A DNA stretch of 64,000 bases from Solea solea (Eukaryota; Chordata; Actinopteri; Pleuronectiformes; Soleidae), in the NCBI RefSeq assembly GCF_958295425.1, contig NC_081136.1:16690881-16754880 (forward strand), read 5' to 3'. The translations under genes were made by a program, and so were the position numbers. This document shows, in pieces, positions 37,831-49,800 of this stretch (within the stretch, counting starts at the first letter, position 1; each line of letters begins with the position of its first letter). The notes under the pieces were generated by a model that saw only the letters and a program-made list of their open reading frames with translations, was not told where the DNA came from and did no database searches.

Positions 37831-40800
37831 AGCAGTCAATTCTGCATTTAAATGTTATTAATTCAGTAATTCAGCTCAAATATTGGCAAACACAACAAAT
37901 ACCCCTGCAGATAAAGGTTTCATCATCTGACCTGTAAAGCCTCCTGAATGTTTCCGTTGTAGTCGATGATTTCTGTCACCCCTTGGTCGCCTTTCTGCCC
38001 AGGAGGCCCCTGATCAACATCAACACAACACATTTAATACACATACTACACACTTCCAATTATGAGACCCGGATCCGGATTGAATGCTGCCCCCTTGTGG
38101 TAATGCGTGGATATTGGAGTATATGCACTGTAAATATGAATTATCATAATGAAATAAAGAAACAAATGAGAAATGTATATTTACATTCATTGACTCCCTG
38201 TTATGAACCTTAATAGATGTAACAACTAAACTTCGGAGCTCGGAGCTCATCAGTGAACACTGGAGCATGTGCAAAAACCAGGTTTAAGATTCTTAATTGA
38301 TTTTTAAAAAAAAAATCATTTGCACATTAACTTTTGAGTGAACTTACAGTATGAAGTGTGATGCTCCATTTGATTTGATTTGCATGTCATTTTAATTGTG
38401 ATTGGAATCATGCTACTAACTAAACCACCTGAAACCAGAATTCCCTCCCTTTGATTCAATGGAGAGCAAATAAGAAGCAGAAAGCCCAGTCGGGACATTT
38501 AAAGATACATATTTTAAATGCAAGACCCAGAGACAGACAAAGTGCTGCCACCTTGTGGTAATTTTGTGGCAACAGGAGTAACTGCACAGCTACACGTTTT
38601 CGCTGTTAAATATTAATCATCATGTAACATATAATGAAATCATCAAAGAAATCATTAAAGAAATTTGATATTTACCTTCAGGCCAGCGGCTCCCAAATCT
38701 CCTTTATCTCCAGTCTCACCCTGATTTAAGAAGGAAAATAAATGTTTTCCAAAGCTGCTGTTATGACAATGTATAACAACTACAAACTGTATGACATCAC
38801 TTTTTATCAGCAACATTGATTGTGGAAATTTGACTTAATTGATCTATTTTTGCATAAGAAATAGCCCAGTATTAAGAAAGAAAAACAAACGCTTGAAATA
38901 AATCTGAAACCCATAGCCAAGTGGTAATGTAATGTAAGGGAACTCGGTTTGTAATCGGGTTGCCGCCAAGAGTCCCCACCAGGTCAAAGGGCTGGGGTTC
39001 CCCCTGAGCAAGGCACCCAACTCCCATTGCTCCACAGACGCTGCCTCAATGACTACAACTGGTTAAATGGTAATTGGTTAAAACTACAAAACAATCTAAG
39101 ATGTCAGATGTTTATCATTTCTGCAAATAAAAAAGTGCAAGACATTTTTAAAGAAAACACATTTGTCGTGCTCACCTTTGACCCTTTAAAACCAGGTGTA
39201 CCAGCCTCTCCTTGTGAACCCTGCCATGAAAAAAGAAAGACATAATTAACGAGGGATTCAGGCAACATACTGAAAAAAAAAAACAAACGAAAGCAAAGAA
39301 TATGTGGTATAAACAATGAATAAATCATTATTTGTCAAAGGAAAAAATTCATACTCATACTCCTCCTGAGACAGCAACACAGTCAGCCTCACTAGATTAA
39401 GCAGCTTTTAATATACCAGAATACTGACAAGCAGTGTAGAAGTGTTTATTTGAACTCTGGCCTTGATGAAGTAGAGTTTTCACTTTTGGGGATTCTCATC
39501 AGATATGAAATGGATCTCTGGGTTGTCCAAGTTTACACTGGAGTTGAAGCTGTCGCTGCTGTTTCAGTGCCAGACATAAACACTGGTAAACTCATTTATA
39601 CGTGGTTTACTTTACACAGGCCCCAGGGTGAAAAAAGCCTTACAGACCATAACTGTTTAACCAGCTCTCTTTGTTGACCCAATTTCTTATTGGATAGATT
39701 GAACAAAGCCAAGCTTTTGGGAACGCACTTTTACTTACTGTGCTTTGACCACTGACACTCTAGGTGGCAGCAAAAAACAATCACCCACATGGGTGAAAGG
39801 GCTGCTATAGGAGAATACACATGCACATTAATCACTGACCTTTGGTCCGAAAGGGCCGATTTCTCCTCGCTCACCCTTTCCTGGTGGCCCATGATCACCT
39901 CGCTCACCCTAAACAAAAGAGAGAAAGAATGTTGATACATGTAAATTAAATAAAGATATATAGAAATGTCTTTTTTTTTCATTCTAACATGAAACACATG
40001 CTATTGGACAAAAATTTGCAACTGTAATGCAGACCAAAATTCTTATAGTATTTAATTTCCTTGTTTTGGGGATTTGGCTTGTAAGCAGAGGTTTGCTGGT
40101 TGAAATCCCGACATATCTGAATCTCCTCAGATCTGGAGTACCTCTCAACAAAGTACCCAATCCCCATTGTTTCCCATTAGACATTCTAAAATTGACCCCA
40201 ACATCCAGCATACTCCTAGTGCTGGTACCAAGCCCAGATAAATGGAAGTTGTGAAATATGCAGATATGCATCATGGAAAAAGTAGGGAGAGGCCTAAAGA
40301 ATAATAATGACAACATTTTTTGTTTAATAACCTTGCTGGTTTTGATTTATTTTGTTTTGTTTTACTTTATTTATCTCTACTTCTAGCGCTGTAATTTTTC
40401 AAGCTGTTTGTAGACACTACATTTTTGAATAAATAGGTTAAATAATAACAATTAACTTTAAGTTTTAATTCGAATGTGTGACTGTAGTTCTCCTGTCACA
40501 TGCGTTATCAAGGAAAAGTGCAGATACTCGCATGTTCATGTTCCTTAATGTTTTGCAGTATTGACACAACTGAAGAATCTATACCACAAGAGCTTCCCGC
40601 CCCGTCTGCTGAGTTTGCTTACTCAACAGATTTATATGGTGAATCGGCCTCTGCACTTCCTGGTAGACATGTTCAAGTCTCGCTAAGTTTAATATTTGAC
40701 AAACAAAAAAAAGCCGCTGCTGTCTGGTATTCCTTTTTTTTAACTCTCTTAAGGTGAAGTGACTGAAGAGAGCCAATAGATGGGGATGTGGTATAACTCA

Positions 40801-43800
40801 GAGCCCATACAGTTGATGACTGACTACTGATGCTCAAAACCAAGTGGGTCATTATTCATACATCATACAACATATACAGATACAACATACATATTTAAGA
40901 CGACAATGCAAGATTAAAAAATCTTAATTATCAATGGAGCAGAGACAACCAGATGATGCAGATATTCATGGTTTATTACTGCTGGCTCCACCCTTTGATA
41001 ATATCATGGCTCAAAGGGAGAAGGTTTTGGCTCATTCTGACCACTTCCATGTGATATTTCGACATGAGTGCAGTGATGATCACTGATAATAAAACCACAA
41101 ACTCAGTGATGGGATGTTATAATAATTAGAAGTTTGATTCATGTAAGAAAATCGTGATTCTTATCTTCAAAGTTTCTAAATCGATTAAGAACTTCCAGCA
41201 TAGCCATTTCATTTCAAAAGATCTGCATCCTTATAGTGACATAGAAAACAAAGACTTTCAGTTTTATGAGTAGAATTGAGCCACGGTATATCCTCGTAAC
41301 TTTTTCAGGTTATACCCAGGACACTTTAGTTTAAGTTTAACTTAAATAAATGTAAAATGACATTGCCTTTTTCCAACTATAGAAGCTACTTTTATACTTA
41401 TTCCACTATTACACTACACTGATTTCTACTTTCCAGAGTAGACTCCCAAATTAGCAGCTCTATTTATATATATCAAAAAATGACTGTGAATTGTAAATCT
41501 TTTGAATCTAAAATTTATTTTTAGGAATCGGAATCATATCAAATTGTGGGATTCTTAAAGATTCACACCTCTAATAATAGCCTAGGAAAGCTCTTCAATA
41601 CTATTGTCAGATAGAACACTGCGGCCCCCTTTACAACTGGCATTAATATTTGTTTTGAAAACAAATGTTCTATCCAATTCGATGCATCTCTGATGAATCA
41701 CCAGTGTGTCTTACAACAACTACAGGAGCAGAAATATGTTGGTGGCTTTGAACACAGCTAACATGAAAGTGTTGGGGGGGATAACCGTGATCGGATCTTG
41801 ATGTGGACACCGGAGACGCATGTTAATACCACGTGTAAATGCATGTGGTGAAGCGCTTAACGAATGTTATCTGATCACAGATAAGACATTCTAATGCAAG
41901 GTGTAAAGGGTCCGACAAACAGGATTCCAGGAGTCACTGTGGAAAAACAACCATACCTTAGTCCCTGGGAGGCCTGGAAGTCCTGGTTCTCCCTGGGGGC
42001 CTAGGAATCCAGGCTCACCCTAGAAAAAAAACACAAAAAAACTTAAATCAGCAAACATTACAAAATTTCCCTCTCTGTATTTTTTGGTTGCCTCACTACC
42101 TCCACCTGCAGTTACTGAATGGTAAAACACTAAGATGCACGGGCAAACGTATTTGAAACAATATGCATGCTCACACACTTGCAAGTGCACACAGACTTAC
42201 GCTCGGGGACACATGCATGGATCACACACACACACACGGGATGCAGATCTGCACCTTGATTTGACTGCAGTAACAAATCATAGCCTGAGTAGATGTAACC
42301 TGTGACCTCATTAGAAGATTCAAAACATTGTTTCATTTGCATTTTCCCTTTAGGAGAGGTGAGCTTACAGCATGAGGTGTGATGCTCCATTTGATTTGAT
42401 TTGCATTTCATGTAATAGTGATTGGAATATATGACTTAATCATCTGCAATCAGAGTTTCCCCTCCCCATAGTGCAGAAACTCTGGAAGCCTTTGGATTTG
42501 GTAATGAACTCTGGCTTCTCAAACGTCCACATTTTGATTGGATAAGCGGCAAAGAATGTGCAGCGAGCCGAGCTTGGAACCCACGAGTGCTAACGTTAGC
42601 AAAAATGATTGTTAGGCTCCATCAAGCATTCAGTCTCTTAAGTGAAACAGGAGAATAAAAAATATAAAATGAAAAAAAAAATACATGCACATTCAGAAGA
42701 AGAATGACCAACGTCAACAACAACATCTCATCATGCTTGTTTGAGCATTCAACATGTTATAACTTCAAGCTAATGAGTGTAAAGAGGTGAGCGCTATTCT
42801 TTAAGTGGAAGATTATAATATGTTGTTTAATTTCTCCATGTGCAGTAAAAAAAAAAAGAAAGAAAAAAAAGCTCCTTAAAAATCTAACTTTCTTTAATTG
42901 GTAAAAAAGTCGTTTTCACACACTCAGCAACTTGATGTCACTTCCAGATCAAGTAGACTGGAGTGAAGTGAGGCCTTTTCCATGAATGCAGTGGTCTGAT
43001 CATTAACTCATAGACCTCTATTGCTGTGTCTCCATCACTGTGTGGTTCGGTTTGGTACAGTACGGTACTTTTTGGAATGGTAAAGCCCTGGGTCAGGCTT
43101 GTTTATCGACTGAGAACAGTAGCTACAGTTACTTGGAAGACGGGTTGTGGGCTGTGTCTGACGGCCGCGTCAGCGAGATTTGTAGCATGACTGGTGCAAC
43201 AGCAGAAGACAACACAACAGGCAACAACTGAAGACATCCATCAGCTGTTTGTCTCAACGAGACGTCAACTGAAGAACCAATCGCAAGGGACTATGTGCCG
43301 TGCTGTACCAAACCAAACTGTTCCACTCGGTGGAAACCCGGCTTATGTGGTTCCCAAACCTTAATGAGTCCCTTTTCTTGCCCACTTCTCAGATCAAAAG
43401 CATCAACTGTTCGGCCTTGTCACTTTGCCTAAGCTCTCTACTTTCTCCTGTGTTGGACGTGTAGGTATTATTGCGCCTCTGCTACTGCCGGCAGAAAATG
43501 CGTCATACATAAGACATTGATGAAGGGTCAGCTTTTGCGTTTTGCATTTGGACTCTGCTGCAGACAGGCTGAAGCGGATGGACAGGGACAACACTGGGAG
43601 AATGACCGGTGGGGGGTAAAAACAGCGAGCATTTACCTTTATCCCTGGGAGTCCAGGCAGCCCTGGAAGTCCTGGCTCTCCCTACACATAGGAAGAGTGT
43701 GACATGTTACAGCCAAGCCAAGCTAAGCTGAGTCAAGCCTCATCTGAGGGCTCATCTGTGGGGGTTCTATTAGCTTTATACCTAATTTTCTAAGCATTTT

Positions 43801-46800
43801 TCGGCTACTGTTATTCTGAAACGTGGTCTGCTGTCTACGAGCGTACGTTGACTGTTATTTGCTTGCGGTGAGCACTAGCAGAAGGTACTGCACATGCACT
43901 TTCATAACAACTCATGCAGCCATGGCTTGACGGTGGGATTAGTGCTTGTTAGCCCTCCACAAAGTGCAATAAAGTAGATTTTTTTAATGGTTTTCATTGG
44001 TTCGGGCAGGTGTGAAAAGTTTGGATTCTTGGAATTTGTGGATTAAAGCTGCACAAGATATTGTGGCTCCAAGGTCAGTAGAGTTTGGCAGTGCCAGGAG
44101 TTGAGAGTCCACTAATTTCTCTGTTACCATTGTGGGGTGATTGTTAAGTTAAGAACTCCAGACTCTCGTTATTTAAGTTAACGCACAGTCATTTAATCAA
44201 AAATCATTTAATCAAAATATACCATGTATTTATGGTATATGAAATGGACTGATTTAGCGATGCATGAGAACGACCAACTGTAATGGCACTCACTGCTCTA
44301 TATTGCCGTTGTGTAAAATTAACAAATTAAAATCTTTCTTGTGAACAACTTAATATTTTGAGGGCCGTCATGATGGGAAATGTAATTTGTAAGTGTGTCA
44401 GCACAAGCAGAATGTCGAGATAAGATAAAGCGGTAAGAAATTATAGAGAATGGGAGGTTTTTTTGCAACACAGCATAAAAAAAAGATTTGCTAAAAGCCC
44501 TTCTGTCTGTCTTGTCCAAACAGAAAAAAGGGGGGGGGGGGATTAATGGGGTACAGCACTGTGGATTAAAAAGTATAATTAAATGGAGCACGATTGGGAT
44601 TCTGGCAGCAGTTAATTTGAGGGACAAGTTCTTTATTTTGCAGGAATAATTGCTTTTCCTTTCGCTGCATGCTTGTTTTATTAGTATCTCAGCAACTGTT
44701 TCTTCAACAAGAAAGAGATTATACCAAAAATAGTTCACATTGCAAAAATCTGTGTAGCAGGGCAAATGCAAAGAAATGTCATGGGACGGACCTGCTTCGA
44801 GTAGAATTACAGGTCACAATAGAGCAGCACAAACATTCAGAAATGCTCGTCGAATACCTGGGATCATACATTGGCTCAGAACAAGTATCAGGCCAAAGTC
44901 AATGTAAAATGAGTCACATGAGTGCTGTGATGTGTCTGCTCAGTGGAACCCCCCATGAACAACCAGTTTTTGTTACATTTTAAACTGGGCTTGAAAAGCT
45001 CTTGCGAAAACCTGAGCTGGTTTATTCTCTTGCACAACACACTCGAGTGTCATCTCTAATATGTGCATATTCGCGAAGATGGAAATGGACAGAAAGTCTC
45101 TGATCGTGAAATATTCTTTTCTCACCGCGGTGCAAAAAGCATTGGTAACATTAACACTAAATATGATCACAACTCATACGGTTCTTTTGCATGATTTAAA
45201 CTGTTTGAGATTAGATCAGACTTTATTGATCCCACATTGGGGAAATTCACTTGTTACAACAGCAGGGTTGGCTACAGACAAGTAATAAAATATGATATAT
45301 AATAAGGTATTTAAAATATACAAAATAGAGAAATGAAAAGTATCAAAAATGACTCATAGAAAATTATATTTTGAACATGTTTACACATGTTGCACACCTA
45401 ATTAACAGTGGAAGTGAGCAGAACAGGATAAAAGTGCAGTGACACACACTTGTTGCACGTGTGTTGAGTATACTGTATATATGACAGGCTGGGGGAATAA
45501 TGAAAAACTGAATAATTGTAATAGTGAGCTGGGGTTATTTAGACTAATTATATAACGAAAGATGAATCCACTTATAGTCCTCATTGTAATCGCTCTATCT
45601 ACCATGTATCAAGAGTAATGTGAGCAAAGTCCAGTTATTACCTTGTGTCCACCTCGCCCAGGCTCTCCAGGTTCACCCTGCAACACATGCAAACACTTTT
45701 ATTTTAAACAGCTTCATTTCTGGATCGGACTCCATCACCTCTTTGGAAATCCTTCAACAAGTGTGTTAAGTTTCCTCATTTCTCTCCGTCTTGCAACTTC
45801 AGGAAATTGTTATTGGCATGTTTTGTAATTTGAGATAAATACACAGAGATACTTCAATTTCACTAAAGTTCCTGCTACTATAAACAAAAAGTGGTTAATG
45901 TGGTTAATCAGATATGTCGATACCGACACTCTTTTTACTGTTTTACTAATAATTAATGTGAACAACTTATTATCTTGATGATGAGAAATGTAATTATTAA
46001 AGTGTCAGCACAAGCAGAATGCCTGAAAAATGACTGACAAGATAAAGCGGTAAAACCTCTGATCATCAAATATTCTATCTTCCTTCTCTTATTGCAGTAC
46101 TGACAACATAGTTAACATGAACACGACATACAGTATGATCACAACTCATGTGGATCTCCTGTTTTCACTGATAAATCTGCAAAATTCCTAATGCCAATAG
46201 ATGATGCAAATGCTTGTTTATTTTTATTTTAAACTGGTTAATTTCTGGATCAGGCTACAGATCAGGCTACAGATCAGCTCTTTGGAAATCCGACAACAAG
46301 TGTGTTAGGTTTCCTCGTTTCCCCTCCATCTTACAACTTGTTGGTCATTTCAGGAAATTGTTATTGGCATGTTTTGTAATTTGAGATAAATACACAGAGC
46401 TATTTCATAAAAGTTTCTGCTACTATGATTTATTAAATTTAGTGTATCCACCACCAAGCTTATTAGAAGTAGGCATTTTCCAGTTCCGTCTCAGTCTCCT
46501 CATAATTCAAAAAATGTTACAGCCTTTTTTTTTTCGATTCAGTTCTTTCTCTAAAGCTTTTTCTTCTTCTATTTGTGTGCATCTGAAATTCTGAAAATGC
46601 TACAGTTATAGCTCGACTACACAGTTTAATTGGACCAATGTTCCTGCTACTATCGATACCAATAATGTTTTACTCTTGACACTGAAATAACTTCATATAA
46701 TGTTAATTTGTGGTTTGTTTTGGTTGATGCTGTTTTTTTTCTCATTCACATGTAATTGATTTGTAGTAAATGTAAAAATGTTCAGGTCTTCTTCATATTA

Positions 46801-49800
46801 TTATCGCTTTTAATTAGTTCACTGTTTTCTTTTTGTGGGGGCCTTCTGGGAACATGCTTGTGACCGCACGTCTGTATGAACTGTGTATTTCTTTTTCACC
46901 TGTAAATAAAAAGTGTATCAAAAAAAAACAAACATTGAAAAAGCTTTATAACACTCACCTTAATGCCGGCTGCAGAGGAACCTGCATCTCCCTAAGAAAA
47001 ATGGAGAATAAAAAGGAGAATGAAATAGTCAAAAGTGTCTGTTGTTTCAAATGCAAGAGGGCTTTCAATCAAGTCAGTACTAGGTAGTACTGTATAATAA
47101 TGGTTAACAAAAAAACATAATACAACCCTATACTTTCACAGATTAACAGTACGTCATCACAAAAGCTGGAAAGAGCATCTTTATTACCGACAATTTTCAC
47201 ACTGAGTGCAGCTGCATGGTAGTGATGACGTGGGGGCTGAAATTTCACACTAAATAAAGAACAACCATAACAGTAAATGATGTAAAATGGGCTTGATTCT
47301 TATACTGTACTAACGGCAGCCATTTAAACACACATTTCATTACGCTTTCCTCAGGTAGGGTAGGGTGTGGAACCAGAGCAAACTTAAATCACATTTTTCC
47401 TCAAGAAGTCATCCAGACAGCCAGGACCATGCCCTTTCTTATATGCACACTGCATCACTACTGTAGCGTACAGTAAAAACAGACGTAAAATAAAGGGGCC
47501 AATGAGTGTAATTATGGGCGGTTGGTGGGAAAAGGGGGCTGTGGAGAAGAAGACGGGGTCTGCAGCTCTGGTGTGGACTGTGGTTTTCACGACACACACA
47601 CACGCCTCACGCTCAGAAGTTGCTGGAGGAATTTCTCTCTCCCTCAGCATTTTATGGCAGTCATTACAATGCATAGCACACAAGGCAATGTTTAATTGCG
47701 GTGCTGTTTACAGCTGGGCTTTGTTGCACACACAAGGGCGTCTCCATCCTTATCTTAAAAATTTACAATTTTAACATGGGCACCGTTACGAGTACGTACA
47801 CATCCTGGTGATGTGAGAGGATGGACTTTTAGAGTTGGCTGTGAAAGCAAGAAGTCGCTAAGTTAAAGCTTGCACGCGCTTTTTGCATGACATAAACAGT
47901 TTTCAACACATATTGCAAAAAGCAACATGTGGTTTAACATAAGTAACACACAATAAAAGAGGCTGATTATCCTGACTTTTTGTTGTGTTGTGTTGAACAA
48001 CTGTTTCCACAAACTAACCCCAACAAAGAAGGAGCTGGTTTACACCCGTTTCTTTCCAGTGAGGCTTTGTATGAATATCTCATATCTGTACTTGATCGTT
48101 AGAAAGACAAACAGCAAAAGATCTCACCTTGTAATAAAGTCAACTTATAAAGTATTTAGAAAGTAAACTGAAATGGTCTGTATTTATACTGTATAGCAAC
48201 TTGATGACCACTCAAAGCTGCATGCTTTACACTACAGTTTTTTCCATTCAGCCATTCACTCACACGTTCATACAGTGTGTCTATCTGCACTTTTTCTATC
48301 ACACAGCTTTCATACCCATTCACACGCTACCAGCACAGTTGTCATGAGCGATGTGGAGTTAAGCATGCTCAAGGACATTGGCATGTAGACTAGTGGATCC
48401 AGGAATCAAACCCACAACTTCAAGCTGAAAGATGACTCGCCACAGCGAGTCATCCTTATAATGCCCCATAGTTATATGGAGCAAAGAAACCAGAAAAGAG
48501 ATTCGATTCATCGATTATCAAAATAGTTAGACGATTAATTAAGTCGTCAATTAATAATCTATTATTTGAGTAACTGTTCCAGCATCATTTTATCGCCCAG
48601 GCCAGTCTTGTGATTGAATATTAAAAGAAAGACTTCTTATTTCATTCTCTTATCATATTTTTTTCCATGTTATTATTTAGATTTTTTTTTTAATTACCTT
48701 GATATTGTAAAGTGTTATGTAAATAAATGTATTGATTGATTGATTGATTAATGGTGAAGCTATGGACCGCAGAAGCATCTTTTCTTTTTCATTTTAAGCA
48801 GGAGTTCAACTAATACTTGGAAAAACAAGATTACATTAGTTTACATGGTTCTAATCAAACAGCCACCACAATCCAGGGGAAAACAAGTATCAGAGAATGC
48901 AACACAAGCAATTAACGCTCCCTTTTTCCCTGCTGCTGAGCTGATAAACACCACTGACGTTTTCTGTGACGACAAACCCAACGCAAGTCACACCAAGTTT
49001 GAGAACTGAGTGAGAGTTTTCACTAGTCTAATCTAGTGAAAGTACTAGGAGATGGAAAAAAGTGTTGGAGTTGGGAGGTGAGTTGAGGTGTGGCATGGCG
49101 CGCTGAAATGTCCCAGCTGGGCCAATTACCAACTTGTGATTTAACCACAGAGTGGAGCAGGAAGGAGAGCTGTCACCGCAGCTCCATTTCATTACAGCCA
49201 CCCGAAAGTGTCTCTGCGCGTTGGCATTTGGAGATAATGGCGTGAGGGTCTTCAAATGTTCGACAGTAAATCAGTCAAATGAGAATGGAGATGGAGGGGA
49301 TTAATTACTGAGCAGTGAAGCCACAGCAGAGTGGTGACAAATGTCATGTTTGAAGCAAATCATAACTCTTACTTCACATCATGATCATCAGCAGCAGAGC
49401 TGACCGTAAGTCACGGCCTCGAGCTAAACCTCAACTTCAGTCAGCCAATATGTTTCCTTGCAGAGTTAAGCTACGGTTATAACTTGACTACGCCGTTTAA
49501 TTGGACTACTATCGCTGAGCACTTGCTGGGAATCGATTTATTAAAGTCAGTGTGTCCACCGCTATGTGTATGTGAGGGTGGTGCAGGACATGTATGAGGA
49601 CAGTGAGACAGTGTTGAGGTGGTTTCAAGGTGGAGGTGAGATTTCATCAGGGATCAGCTCTAAGCCCCTTCTTGTTTGGAATGGTGAGGGTCTCCACAGA
49701 CTATGTTGTTTGCAGATGATACTGCATCGAGCAAGTGTGTGTACCTGTGTGTGATGAGAGGTGGGAATCACAGGGTAACTCATGATATGATATGGGATGA

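Noticed and set aside
40500..40776. Open frames with [21 protein letters not shown] peptide
   Set aside because: No splice sites in collagen phase and no recognised family; treated as chance intronic frames.
44319..44771. 150-codon - strand open frame
   Set aside because: It lies in the duplicated intronic block with no domain and no homologous open frame in the other copy.
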